DNA from: Ureibacillus galli
GTDB lineage: Bacteria > Bacillota > Bacilli > Bacillales_A > Planococcaceae
Reading direction: 5' to 3'
NCBI RefSeq assembly: GCF_014836845.1
Contig: NZ_JACSQA010000002.1
Location: 180,843 to 244,842, forward strand
Length of the DNA stretch: 64,000 bases
Shown here: piece after piece, positions 1 through 8,459 of the stretch
Numbering within the stretch: position 1 is the stretch's first letter
Layout: each line of letters begins with the position of its first letter
Made by a program: the position numbers and the translations under genes
The notes under the pieces: generated by a model
Told to the model about the DNA's origin: nothing
What the model saw: only the letters and a program-made list of their open reading frames with translations
Database searches by the model: none

Positions 1-1
1 A

Positions 2-187
2 TTTGCTGCTAGTGTTACTGCGAACTTAGCAAACGGGTTATCTGTTAAAGAGGCAGTTATCGAGGCAAAAGAATTCGTAGCAGCTGGTATTCTTCACGGA
101 TGGAAGTTAAATGAATTTGTCGGTCCAGTTTATCACGGAGCAAAACCTCGTCTTGGTGCACCTGAAGTGACAGTAACGGAAATTTAA
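2..187 (+). CDS. ThiD/PdxK-family kinase, C-terminal end (partial)
   Basis: Only the last 61 codons are present; the gene enters from the left edge. The visible end reads FAASVTANLANGLSVKEAV, followed by GWKLNEFVGPVYHGA. This matches the C-terminus of hydroxymethylpyrimidine/pyridoxine kinases of the ribokinase fold (ThiD/PdxK), where a glycine/alanine-rich helix near the active site is followed by a lid segment. These enzymes phosphorylate the thiamine pyrimidine precursor or pyridoxine/pyridoxal. Which substrate applies cannot be decided from this fragment. A strong terminator follows at once, so it ends its own transcript. Confidence 0.7.
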   Translation, partial: FAASVTANLANGLSVKEAVIEAKEFVAAGILHGWKLNEFVGPVYHGAKPRLGAPEVTVTEI

Positions 188-202
188 TTTACTATATAAT
201 TT

Positions 203-235
203 GGCAGTGTGAACATTGTTCACACTGCCCTTTTT
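203..235 (+). terminator. Rho-independent terminator after the ThiD/PdxK gene
   Basis: A perfect 12-bp stem (GGCAGTGTGAAC with its complement, 3-nt loop) is followed by a run of T residues. Confidence 0.9.
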
Positions 236-315
236 ACTTTAAAAACCTTTTTCTTTTCATAAAGTAACATTTTTTACTATACTTATTAATAAATAGATGT
301 GAAAGGAGAATTAAG

Positions 316-666
316 ATGAAGGAAGTACAAATCGACGAGCTCCAAGAATTGCTTAATTCTTTTGCGAACAAAGACGTCTATATTCATCTAGAAACAACAA
401 ATGGAGCTTATGCTACACATTTTGATGAAAAAGTGTTCAATGCAGGGGCTTTCATTCGCAATGCTAAAATCCGATATGAACTAGCAAAAATCATTGAAGA
501 TACCCCACACCGAGTAGGACTAAAAATGGAGCATGGATGGGTCTATGCTCAAGGTATTACTCATTATGAAGTGGATGAAAAAGGTCGTTTGTTAATGGCT
601 GGATTAGACTTTACAGGAAAACTTGCTGTTGCACTAGAAATTAGTGAAACACCATTTTCTTATTAA
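316..666 (+). CDS. yojF: YojF family protein (DUF1806)
   Basis: A 116-residue soluble protein with no signal peptide. Sequence and position match YojF of Bacillus, a DUF1806 protein encoded directly before the bacillithiol deacetylase BshB2 (YojG). AAGGAG lies 8 bases before the ATG. Only 14 bases separate it from bshB2, so the two form one operon. The biochemical role of YojF is not established; the pairing suggests an accessory role in bacillithiol metabolism. That is inference from neighbourhood. Confidence 0.85.
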   Translation: MKEVQIDELQELLNSFANKDVYIHLETTNGAYATHFDEKVFNAGAFIRNAKIRYELAKIIEDTPHRVGLKMEHGWVYAQGITHYEVDEKGRLLMAGLDFTGKLAVALEISETPFSY

Positions 667-680
667 GGAGTGGATTTAAT

Positions 681-1346
681 ATGACTTTACAACCACAACG
701 TCAAATATTAGTTGTCTTTCCCCATCCAGATGATGAAGCCTTTTCTTCTGCAGGAACAATAAGACTTTACCGTAATATGGGTGTCCCAGTTACATATGCA
801 TGTTTAACTCTTGGAGAAATGGGTCGAAATCTTGGAAACCCTCCATTCGCCACACGGGAATCATTGCCAGAAATTCGCCGTGAAGAATTAAAGGCAGCTT
901 GTAAACATATGGGAATCGAAGATCTTCGAATGATGGGATTACGTGATAAAACAGTGGAATTTGAAGATGATGAAAAAATGGTCAATCTTGTAAAAGATTT
1001 AATTGATGAATTAAACCCTTCATTAATTATCACTTTCCTACCGGGCTATGCGGTTCATCCAGATCATGAAGCCACAGGTCGGGCAGTAGTGGAAGCTGTT
1101 AGACGTATGCCGAAAGAAGATCGCCCTACCCTTTACACAGTAGGATTTGCTAATAATACAGTGGCAGAAAAAGGCGAACCAAATATTGAAATTGATATAA
1201 CTAGTGTTAAAACAGATAAAGTAAAAACTTTACAAGCCCATGCTTCTCAAACGGCATGGATGATTGAAGATTATCAAAAGCGAATAGATGAAGGCGATAA
1301 TTGGTTAGATAAAGAACGTTTTTATCTATTTAATTTTGAAGATTAA
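681..1346 (+). CDS. bshB2: Bacillithiol biosynthesis deacetylase BshB2
   Basis: A 221-residue PIG-L/LmbE family zinc deacetylase. The metal-binding HPDDE motif is at residues 15-19, and a second histidine-rich motif, HPDHEA, is near residue 129. The family removes the acetyl group from N-acetylglucosaminyl-malate, the second step of bacillithiol synthesis, and can act on related conjugates. The length fits BshB2 rather than the larger BshB1. It follows yojF, as in Bacillus subtilis. The ribosome site is AGGAG, and the gene ends at a clear terminator. Confidence 0.9.
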   Translation: MTLQPQRQILVVFPHPDDEAFSSAGTIRLYRNMGVPVTYACLTLGEMGRNLGNPPFATRESLPEIRREELKAACKHMGIEDLRMMGLRDKTVEFEDDEKMVNLVKDLIDELNPSLIITFLPGYAVHPDHEATGRAVVEAVRRMPKEDRPTLYTVGFANNTVAEKGEPNIEIDITSVKTDKVKTLQAHASQTAWMIEDYQKRIDEGDNWLDKERFYLFNFED

Positions 1347-1357
1347 TTTGATAATAT

Positions 1358-1389
1358 AAAGGGGCAGGTAATTATTTCCTGCCCCTTTT
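1358..1389 (+). terminator. Terminator of yojF-bshB2
   Basis: The stem AAAGGGGCAGG pairs with CCTGCCCCTTT around a 9-nt loop, followed by T residues. Confidence 0.9.
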
Positions 1390-1597
1390 CTATTCAAACT
1401 TTTTTATTTTTATTCAATACTATAATTCTATTCTCTTTATTAATTGATATTTTATAATCCTTTTATTTCCTGTATATTCAAATTTCATACATTTATAAAT
1501 TTCGCAATATTTTTACTTTAATCAAACGTATTTACAACTGTATATAAAGACTTTATAGTGTATAAATATTCAATCATACTATTAAAGAGGTAAACAA

Positions 1598-2950
1598 ATG
1601 ACGAAAAAATTCCCTTCATATACATGGTTTCTTTTTATCTTTTTGTCCTTAGTGGGTATTTTCTTATTTATTACACCGGTTAATACAGCCGATGGATTAA
1701 AGGTGCCTATTGCTTTGTTAGCTAATACACTTTCTGCAAATGTCGTAAGCTTTATTCACTGGTTTGCATGGATTATTTTTATTATTGCTGCTATTGGTTC
1801 TGTCATTATGCAGTTCATTCCAGAAAAAGAACAACGTACGTTATTCGACTCATTATTCCGTGTCAATTGGTTCTGGACAATTATGCGCATACTGGCAGTT
1901 ATCTTTGCAACAATGTTTTTATTCCAAGTTGGACCTGAAATTTTCACTAGCGAAAATACATCTGGTCTATTACTAGCTCCAGATGGCGGTCTAGTAACGA
2001 TGATGTTCTCACTATTCCTATTCGCTGGTTTGTTACTTCCATTATTAACGGACTTTGGTTTACTAGAGTTTTTCGGTTCCATGATGGTAAAAATCATGCG
2101 TCCATTATTTAAAATCCCTGGTCGCTCAGCTATTGACTGTTTAGCATCATGGGTTGGAGACGGTACAATCGGAGTACTTTTAACAAGTAAACAATATGAA
2201 GAAGGTAATTATACTGCACGGGAAGCAGCTACAATCGCAACAACGTTTTCGGTTGTATCCATTACATTCTGCTTTGTCGTATTAGAAACAGTTGATTTAA
2301 ACAATTATTTCATCCAATTTTACGGATCAGTGATTTTAGTGGGACTTATTTTAGCATTTATTATGCCACGTATTTTTCCATTAAGCCGCAAACCAGATAT
2401 GAATATTGATGGCTCTATTCCCGATGATAATCGGGAAGATATTCCAGAAGGATTTAACGCTTTTTCACTAGGTTTACACAATGCTTTATCAAAGGCAGAT
2501 AGTAATAAAAATCTAGGTAAAGTAATTGGGGCAGGTTTTAAAAACGTACTTGAAATGTGGTTTGCGATTACGCCTGTTATTATGGCATTCGGTACAATCG
2601 CTTTAGTTCTTGCTGAATATACAAGTTTCTTTAAAATTTTAGGTATGCCTTTTGAGCCAATTTTAGCAGCATTACAAATTCCATTTGCCGATCAAGCAGC
2701 TCAAACAATGATTGTTGGTTTTGCAGATATGTTATTACCATCCGTTTTAGGTGCTGGCATCGAATCAGATTTAACTCGATTCTTTATCGCTACTGTTTCT
2801 GTTACTCAATTAATTTACATGTCGGAAGTCGGAGGATTAATTTTAGGTACGAAACTTCCATTGAAAATTTGGGATTTATTCCTTATCTTCTTAATCCGAA
2901 CGATTATTTCCATCCCTATTATTGCCTTAATTGCACATATTCTATTTTAA
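1598..2950 (+). CDS. YjiH-like membrane protein (nucleoside-recognition GATE domain)
   Basis: A 450-residue polytopic membrane protein with about ten hydrophobic segments, the first at residues 10-27. It resembles the YjiH family, which carries the GATE (nucleoside-recognition) domain also found in SpoIVB-associated and FeoB-like proteins. Members are thought to be transporters or gated channels, but the substrate is unknown. The ribosome site AAAGAGGT precedes the ATG. It stands alone between a 200-bp promoter-bearing gap and its own terminator, so it is monocistronic. The family assignment rests on overall sequence resemblance, not on a catalytic motif. Confidence 0.7.
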   Translation: MTKKFPSYTWFLFIFLSLVGIFLFITPVNTADGLKVPIALLANTLSANVVSFIHWFAWIIFIIAAIGSVIMQFIPEKEQRTLFDSLFRVNWFWTIMRILAVIFATMFLFQVGPEIFTSENTSGLLLAPDGGLVTMMFSLFLFAGLLLPLLTDFGLLEFFGSMMVKIMRPLFKIPGRSAIDCLASWVGDGTIGVLLTSKQYEEGNYTAREAATIATTFSVVSITFCFVVLETVDLNNYFIQFYGSVILVGLILAFIMPRIFPLSRKPDMNIDGSIPDDNREDIPEGFNAFSLGLHNALSKADSNKNLGKVIGAGFKNVLEMWFAITPVIMAFGTIALVLAEYTSFFKILGMPFEPILAALQIPFADQAAQTMIVGFADMLLPSVLGAGIESDLTRFFIATVSVTQLIYMSEVGGLILGTKLPLKIWDLFLIFLIRTIISIPIIALIAHILF

Positions 2951-2956
2951 ATTTTC

Positions 2957-2983
2957 AAAGACTGGCATTCGCCAGTCTTTTTA
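2957..2983 (+). terminator. Terminator of the YjiH-like gene
   Basis: A perfect 10-bp stem (AAAGACTGGC with its complement, loop ATTC) ends in a T run. Confidence 0.9.
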
Positions 2984-3058
2984 TATTTTTCTAGGAAATT
3001 AGAACACAATTGAAAAATGTTTTTTATTTTGTCAAAAGGAAAACGCTTTCGTTTATTA

Positions 3059-3112
3059 AATTTTTTGAATTTAAAAATAATTTTAAAAAATCCTCTTTTT
3101 TTATGTTAGAAT
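3059..3112 (+). promoter_or_regulatory. Possible CodY box and extended -10 promoter for ilvA
   Basis: Positions 3059-3073 match the CodY consensus AATTTTCWGAAAATT at 11 of 15 bases. An extended -10 (TG, one base, TAGAAT at 3107-3112) lies downstream. CodY control of branched-chain amino-acid genes is known in Bacilli, but in this AT-rich gap the match is weak evidence. Confidence 0.35.
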
Positions 3113-3148
3113 AAGTAAATGTTTTAGATAAACGGAGGTAACAAAACG

Positions 3149-4411
3149 ATGGAAGTTGCGAAATCAAAGGGCATTGCAGTGGAAAATATTTTAATCGCCC
3201 ATCATCATTTAAAAGATGTTGTACTACATACCCCACTTCAAAAAAATGATTATTTATCTGAAAAATATAGCGCCAATATTTATATTAAACGAGAAGACTT
3301 GCAGCATGTACGCTCATTTAAACTTCGTGGTGCTTACTATAAAATTAAAAAAATAGAAGATACAGCCCGCAAGAGTGGCGTTGTTTGCGCCAGCGCCGGA
3401 AACCATGCACAAGGTGTTGCTTTTGCTTGTGCACAATTAAGTATAAAAGGAACAATTTTCATGCCTTTGACGACGCCAAAGCAAAAAATTGATCAAGTTC
3501 GAATGTTTGGCCGCAATAATATTGAAATTATATTAGAAGGAGATACATTCGATGATTCAGCATCAGCTGCTAAAGAATATTGTGAAGAACATGAGATGAT
3601 TTTCATTCATCCCTTTGATGATGTCGATATTATTGCAGGCCAAGGTACAGTTGCTGTTGAAGTGTTGAATGACATTGAGGAGCCTCTCGATTTCATTTTC
3701 GGAGGAATTGGCGGTGGCGGTTTAATGGCTGGAATTGGTGCCTATGTAAAAAACATCTCTCCTAACAGTCAAGTAATTGGCGTTGAACCTGCTGGAGCTG
3801 CAAGTATGAAAGCTGCCTTTGAAAATTGTGGACCGGTCTCCCTTAATAAAATTGATAAATTTTGCGATGGAACGGCTGTTCAATGTGTCGGATCCAAAAC
3901 ATATGAAATTTGTCATGAATATTTAGATGATATTGTTCTCGTACCGGAAGGAAAAGTTAGTACGACGATTTTAGACTTATACAATAAACATGCCATTGTA
4001 GCGGAACCATCCGGTGCCCTTCCAGTAGCTGCCCTTGATTTTTATGCGGATAAAATTAAAGGCAAATCGGCTGTAGTAGTAATTACTGGTGGCAATAATG
4101 ACATTAGTCGTATGCAGGAAATTCGAGAGAAATCCTTATTATACGAAGGCTTATTATATTACTTTATCGTCAACTTCCCACAACGGGCTGGAGCACTCCG
4201 ACAATTTTTAACCGTTGTTCTTGGACCTAATGATGATATTACACATTTTGAATATACAAAGAAAAACAATAAAGAAAGCGGTCCTGCATTAGTTGGGATC
4301 GAAGTAAGCAGTCCAGATGAGTATCAAGGACTTATTGATCGGATGCGATTAAACGGCTTTGAATTTACCGAAGTCAATAAAGATAGCCAACTTTTTGGAT
4401 TGCTCGTTTAA
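3149..4411 (+). CDS. ilvA: Threonine ammonia-lyase (threonine deaminase)
   Basis: A 420-residue PLP enzyme that converts threonine to 2-oxobutanoate, the first step of isoleucine synthesis. The PLP lysine is K58 in SFKLRGA, and the glycine loop GGIGGGGL that holds the PLP phosphate is near residue 190. Residues 335-420 form a regulatory ACT-like domain, as in the Bacillus IlvA (about 422 residues). GGAGGT lies 9 bases before the ATG. It is monocistronic, with its own terminator converging on that of the ABC operon opposite. Confidence 0.95.
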   Translation: MEVAKSKGIAVENILIAHHHLKDVVLHTPLQKNDYLSEKYSANIYIKREDLQHVRSFKLRGAYYKIKKIEDTARKSGVVCASAGNHAQGVAFACAQLSIKGTIFMPLTTPKQKIDQVRMFGRNNIEIILEGDTFDDSASAAKEYCEEHEMIFIHPFDDVDIIAGQGTVAVEVLNDIEEPLDFIFGGIGGGGLMAGIGAYVKNISPNSQVIGVEPAGAASMKAAFENCGPVSLNKIDKFCDGTAVQCVGSKTYEICHEYLDDIVLVPEGKVSTTILDLYNKHAIVAEPSGALPVAALDFYADKIKGKSAVVVITGGNNDISRMQEIREKSLLYEGLLYYFIVNFPQRAGALRQFLTVVLGPNDDITHFEYTKKNNKESGPALVGIEVSSPDEYQGLIDRMRLNGFEFTEVNKDSQLFGLLV

Positions 4412-4419
4412 TTGTTAAG

Positions 4420-4450
4420 AAAACACTCAGCAAAAAGCTGAGTGTTTTTT
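4420..4450 (+). terminator. ilvA terminator
   Basis: A 12-bp stem (AAAACACTCAGC with its complement) has a 5-nt loop and a T run. Confidence 0.9.
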
Positions 4451-4454
4451 AAGT

Positions 4455-4489
4455 TAAAAAAAAGAAATGACGGCTAACTGTCATTTCTT
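4455..4489 (-). terminator. Terminator of the TrpXYZ-like ABC operon
   Basis: On the minus strand a 10-bp stem (AAGAAATGAC with its complement) is followed by a run of T residues, 19 bases past the ATPase stop codon. Confidence 0.85.
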
Positions 4490-4507
4490 CTATTATTTCT
4501 TCCTGTT

Positions 4508-5302
4508 TTATCCTAACAATGCTCTATCTGAGTTCATTTTTTCACCACGGATATTTTCAAATTCAGCCATTAAATCAGGAATTGTTAAATGTTGCTTTTT
4601 CTTTTCATCGATGGATAGTATAATTTGCCCTTTATCCATCATAATGAGACGGTTTCCTAAATCGATAGCTTGTTGCATATTGTGGGTAACCATTAATGTC
4701 GTTAAGTTCCCTTCTTCTACTAGTTGCTTCGTTAATCGGGTAATTAACTCTGCTCTTGAAGGGTCAAGGGCAGCCGTATGTTCATCCAAAAGTAAAATTG
4801 CAGGTTTCGTAAAGGTAGCCATTAACAATGATAACGCTTGTCGTTCTCCACCTGACAGTAATCCGACTTTCGCATTAAAGCGATTCTCAAGGCCTAACCC
4901 TAACTTTTCTAAAGACGAGCGGAAGAAATCCCGACGTTTACTATTAACCCCCTTACGTAACCCTCGTTTTGCATTTCGAGAATAGGCAATAGCCAAGTTT
5001 TCTTCAATTGTCATCGAAGGTGCTGTACCAGCCATTGGATCTTGGAACACTCGACCGATCAAATGGGACCGTTTATATTCTGGTAATTTCGTTACTTCTT
5101 TTCCATCAATGATTACTGCACCAAAATCAGGATTTAATGCTCCAGAAATCATATTCATCATCGTTGACTTCCCTGCACCGTTACTTCCGATTATTGTTAC
5201 AAAGTCACCTGGCGCTAAATGGAGGTTAATATTATCTAAAGCAATTTTTTCATCTGGTGTACCTTCATTAAAAATTTTATTGATGCCTTCTAATTTAAGC
5301 AA
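4508..5302 (-). CDS. ABC importer ATP-binding protein (TrpZ-like)
   Basis: A 264-residue ABC ATPase with Walker A GSNGAGKS at residues 39-46, signature LSGGERQ near 149 and Walker B LLLLDEHTAALD near 170. It powers the importer made with the two upstream genes. Translation starts at TTG, 8 bases inside the permease gene, with the ribosome site GGGGGG, which implies translational coupling. Together with an ABC_sub_bind lipoprotein and a single permease this matches the TrpXYZ-type systems. In streptococci these are tied to tryptophan, but elsewhere the substrate is uncertain. Confidence 0.85.
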   Translation of the reverse strand: MLKLEGINKIFNEGTPDEKIALDNINLHLAPGDFVTIIGSNGAGKSTMMNMISGALNPDFGAVIIDGKEVTKLPEYKRSHLIGRVFQDPMAGTAPSMTIEENLAIAYSRNAKRGLRKGVNSKRRDFFRSSLEKLGLGLENRFNAKVGLLSGGERQALSLLMATFTKPAILLLDEHTAALDPSRAELITRLTKQLVEEGNLTTLMVTHNMQQAIDLGNRLIMMDKGQIILSIDEKKKQHLTIPDLMAEFENIRGEKMNSDRALLG

Positions 5303-6329
5303 GGTGATTCCCCCCTTGCGTCAGTTCTCCCTGTTGTTCAAGACGTTGTATCCGCCTTTTATCTTTTCTTATTTTTTCACGACGTTTTTCAACTACTTGT
5401 GGAATAACTAAAGCTAAAATAACAATGACAGCAGTAATGAGCTTCATATCAGACGTATCTAACCAGTCAATCCGCAATGCTACTGCGTAAATAATTCGAT
5501 AAATAATAGCTCCTGCCACTACAGCTAATGTCGTACGGAAAATCGTCTTTGTACCAAAGATTGCTTCTCCGACGATGACAGATGCTAAACCAATGACAAT
5601 CATTCCAATCCCCATATTGGCATCGGCAAATTTTGAATATTGAGCAATTAAAGCTCCTGACAAGGCTACTAAAGCATTAGAAATACCTAGCCCAAGTACG
5701 ATTAATCCATCTGTGTTCGCCGAAAAACTACGAATCATTCTTTTATTATCACCCGTTGCACGAATGGCAAGGCCCACTTCCGTTTTTAAAAACCAATCTA
5801 CAATGCCTTTAATGATCAGTGTAAGAATGAGAACGATTAAAATCGTACCCCAAGTGGATGGGGCAGTTTGAAAACCTAACGTATTTTTTATGAAGTTCGT
5901 CAATGCTTGATCAATACCGATATTTCCCCAAAAGCTTTGAAATTGTGAAAATATTGTATCAGAATTCATCAATGGAATATTTGGTTTTACAATCGCCTTT
6001 TCATCAGATAATCCCATAATACGGAGATTAATTGAATACAAAGCAATCATCATTAATATCCCTGAAAGAAGTGGATTTATTTTCCCTTTCGTGTGTAAAA
6101 GACCCGTCATACATCCTGCAATAAATCCAGCAACAAGTGCCGTTAATGTAGCCAGTATTGGGTTATAGCCTAGAACAATCATCATCGCTGCGGTAGCTGC
6201 CCCTGTTACAAAGCTTCCATCCACGGTTAAATCCGGAAAATCTAACACTCGGAATGTTAAATACACTCCGAGTGCCATAATTGCATAGATGATTCCTTGC
6301 TCAACTGAACCAAACATTGCTGTAAACAT
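5295..6329 (-). CDS. ABC importer permease (TrpY-like, BPD_transp_2 family)
   Basis: A 344-residue integral membrane protein with about eight to nine hydrophobic segments. It belongs to the LivH/RbsC-type permease family (BPD_transp_2) used with ABC_sub_bind lipoproteins. The conserved EAIFG loop that docks on the ATPase is in VIVGEAIFGTKTIF near residue 250. The ribosome site AGGGG precedes the ATG. Its last codons overlap the ATPase start, and 29 bases separate it from the lipoprotein gene. The charged C-terminal tail is cytoplasmic. Confidence 0.85.
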   Translation of the reverse strand: MFTAMFGSVEQGIIYAIMALGVYLTFRVLDFPDLTVDGSFVTGAATAAMMIVLGYNPILATLTALVAGFIAGCMTGLLHTKGKINPLLSGILMMIALYSINLRIMGLSDEKAIVKPNIPLMNSDTIFSQFQSFWGNIGIDQALTNFIKNTLGFQTAPSTWGTILIVLILTLIIKGIVDWFLKTEVGLAIRATGDNKRMIRSFSANTDGLIVLGLGISNALVALSGALIAQYSKFADANMGIGMIVIGLASVIVGEAIFGTKTIFRTTLAVVAGAIIYRIIYAVALRIDWLDTSDMKLITAVIVILALVIPQVVEKRREKIRKDKRRIQRLEQQGELTQGGNHLA

Positions 6330-6358
6330 ATTGAATCATCCCCTAACTAACTTCTAGT

Positions 6359-7366
6359 TTATTCGTAAATTTCTGCGTTCCAAGAATCTTTAATTTCAAG
6401 ATTTAAACTTTCAGCAGTTGCTTTATTAATCAATAATTTTAAGTTTCCTGGGTATGCAGAAGGAATTTCAGATGGTGTCGCTTCTCCATTTAAAATTTTC
6501 ACTGCCATTTCACCAGCTTCATAGCCGATATCATAATATTCAAATCCGTAAGCACCTAAACCACCACGGGCAACTGAATCTAATTCTCCTACCATAACCG
6601 GAAGTTGATTGGAATTCGCTACGTCAACTACTGACTCTAAGGCGGAGACAACGGTATTATCCGTAATGATGTATAGGGAATCTACTTTCCCCACTAATGA
6701 TTCCGTTGCTTGTTTTACTTCTGCCGAAGTGGAAACTGCTGCTTCTACTAATTCTAAACCAGCCTCTTCTAGTAACGTTTTCATCTGTTCGATTTGGGCA
6801 ACGGAGTTTTGTTCCCCTGTGTTATAAACGGTACCTACTTTTTTGGCACCTAGTTCATCTTTAAGAAAGGCTACTGTATTTGCAATTGTATCCGGATGCA
6901 AGTCAACTGTACCTGTAACGTTACCACCAGGGCTTTCCATTGAGTCAATTAATTCTGCACCAACTGCATCTGTCACTGATGTAAATATAATCGGAATATC
7001 GGATGTTGCTCCTTTCACAGCTTGAGCCGATGGAGTGGAGTTAGCAAAAATTAAATCAACTCCGTCATTGACTAAATTTTGTGCAATTGTTGTATTCATA
7101 CTTTGATCGTTTTGAGCGTTTTCCTCTACAAATTCAACCTCTAATCCAGCCTCTTTTAAAGCTGCTTTAAATCCTTCTGTAGCCTCATCTAATGAAGGGT
7201 GTTCTACGATTTGCGTAATTCCAACTTTAAAAGTTTTCGCTCCTTCTGATGTTCCAGCATTTGTATCATCTTTTGTATCCGTTGCTGTTTCCCCTGCGCC
7301 ACATGCGGCCAATAGTAGTACTAATCCAAATGATAACAATGAAAGTTTTTTTGGACCTTTTTTCAT
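6359..7366 (-). CDS. ABC importer substrate-binding lipoprotein (TrpX-like)
   Basis: The start is set at the second possible ATG (MKKGPKKLSLL), because AGGGGG lies 8 bases before it and the protein then begins with a lipoprotein signal peptide whose lipobox is LLAACG. The mature 310-residue protein has two lobes of the ABC_sub_bind family (periplasmic-binding type I fold). It is the first gene of the operon, behind a strong promoter at 7454-7482. The next locus but one is the trp operon, so tryptophan or a related compound is a reasonable guess. No T-box precedes this operon. Confidence 0.85.
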   Translation of the reverse strand: MKKGPKKLSLLSFGLVLLLAACGAGETATDTKDDTNAGTSEGAKTFKVGITQIVEHPSLDEATEGFKAALKEAGLEVEFVEENAQNDQSMNTTIAQNLVNDGVDLIFANSTPSAQAVKGATSDIPIIFTSVTDAVGAELIDSMESPGGNVTGTVDLHPDTIANTVAFLKDELGAKKVGTVYNTGEQNSVAQIEQMKTLLEEAGLELVEAAVSTSAEVKQATESLVGKVDSLYIITDNTVVSALESVVDVANSNQLPVMVGELDSVARGGLGAYGFEYYDIGYEAGEMAVKILNGEATPSEIPSAYPGNLKLLINKATAESLNLEIKDSWNAEIYE

Positions 7367-7453
7367 GTCTTTTCCCCCTATTTCGAATTCCACTCAACAT
7401 CAATAAATTTTCTAATCTATTTAATTATTCTAAAAATTTTGAGTTTAACGATT

Positions 7454-7482
7454 ATATTACATTGCTAAGCTATGTGAGTCAA
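7454..7482 (-). promoter_or_regulatory. Promoter of the ABC importer operon
   Basis: On the minus strand TTGACT, a 17-base spacer and TAATAT form a near-consensus SigA promoter about 90 bases before the lipoprotein start. Confidence 0.75.
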
Positions 7483-7684
7483 CAAGCATTAAATAGGCTT
7501 TGTCGGGCGATTTTCATAATTACTTCTACAAGGAAAGTAATTTGGCGCTTTAAACCGTTAAAGTACATAGTTTTTAGGAAGAATTCATTATTTTAATAAA
7601 ATATAAAAAATGTGACTGGTTTTCGACATTTTCTAATTTCGTAAAAAACATTGCTCCTTGTCCCTTCAAATGTTCATAGTTCAT

Positions 7685-7713
7685 TTGACGTATGTAATAA
7701 AATATAATATTAT
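7685..7713 (+). promoter_or_regulatory. Promoter of queT
   Basis: TTGACG and TATTAT are separated by 17 bases, about 20 bases before the preQ1 aptamer. Confidence 0.65.
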
Positions 7714-7730
7714 ATTTTATTGTGTTATTT

Positions 7731-7771
7731 TCACCGTGGTTCGAAAACTCCCACGAAAAAAAACTAAGGAG
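7731..7771 (+). promoter_or_regulatory. preQ1-I riboswitch
   Basis: The short class I aptamer is visible: stem P1 (CGTGG at 7735-7739 with CCACG at 7751-7755) around the preQ1 pocket, then an A-rich tail ending in AACTAAGGAG. The tail that closes the H-type pseudoknot runs straight into the Shine-Dalgarno AAGGAG (7766-7771). Ligand binding should therefore hide the ribosome site, as in translational preQ1 switches. The queT gene downstream is a classic target. Confidence 0.88.
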
Positions 7772-7779
7772 AAATGAAT

Positions 7780-8262
7780 ATGAAAGTTAAATTTATAGCC
7801 ACTACAGGGATTATTGCGGCCCTTTATATGGCTGTTACCCTATTAGTTGCACCCTTTGGATTTACGGAAATCCAATTCCGTCTTTCTGAAATGTTTAATC
7901 ACCTAGTTGCCTTTAATCCTCGCTATATGTTAGGGATCATTATTGGTGTATTTATTGCCAACTTGTTTTCACCCCTTGGCATATACGATTTAGTTTTTGG
8001 CGTCGGTCAATCCATTATTACGCTAGCCATCTTTATTTTCATTTGTAAGTTCGTTAAAAACATTTGGCTACGTTTAATTATCAATACATTTTTATTTACA
8101 TGTACAATGTTCATCATCGCTTTCGAATTAAACATTGCTCTTCAACTTCCATTTTTATGGACTTGGTTTACATGTGCTGTTGGTGAATTCGCTGTACTTG
8201 CAGTAGGTGCTCCTATTATGTACCTATTAAATAAACGATTAAATTTCAAAGATTTAATATAA
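7780..8262 (+). CDS. queT: Queuosine precursor transporter QueT
   Basis: A 160-residue membrane protein with five to six hydrophobic segments. It is the QueT (PF06177) substrate-binding subunit of an ECF-type transporter for queuine/preQ1 precursors, with the family motif AALYMAVTLLVAPFGF near the N-terminus. An ATG six bases upstream (7774) is only 2 bases from AAGGAG, so the second ATG at 7780, 8 bases away, is the better start. It is controlled by the preQ1 riboswitch directly upstream and ends in a terminator. Confidence 0.9.
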   Translation: MKVKFIATTGIIAALYMAVTLLVAPFGFTEIQFRLSEMFNHLVAFNPRYMLGIIIGVFIANLFSPLGIYDLVFGVGQSIITLAIFIFICKFVKNIWLRLIINTFLFTCTMFIIAFELNIALQLPFLWTWFTCAVGEFAVLAVGAPIMYLLNKRLNFKDLI

Positions 8263-8267
8263 CGCCT

Positions 8268-8295
8268 AAACCGAGAAGAATGTTTCTCGGTTTTT
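8268..8295 (+). terminator. queT terminator
   Basis: A 9-bp stem (AACCGAGAA with its complement) is followed by T residues. Confidence 0.85.
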
Positions 8296-8333
8296 CCATA
8301 CAAATTTATTCCCTTTCGATTTTTCTGAAAATA

Positions 8334-8362
8334 TTGACAAGGGATAGAATTAAGTCTACAAT
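8334..8362 (+). promoter_or_regulatory. Promoter of the trp leader
   Basis: A consensus TTGACA and a TACAAT box are separated by 17 bases. Transcription would begin near 8369, giving a leader of about 400 nt before trpD. Confidence 0.85.
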
Positions 8363-8459
8363 TCTACTTAATTAATTGTTCGGATACGGTAGTAGGCCGC
8401 GGGAGCGTGGCCACCGTTTTGAGCAAAGCAGAGCTTAGATGAGAATAGCTGAGAAAAAA

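Noticed and set aside
4467-4985. 172-codon open frame on the plus strand opposite the ABC ATPase
   Set aside because: It mirrors a real ABC ATPase with all its motifs on the other strand and starts inside a terminator.
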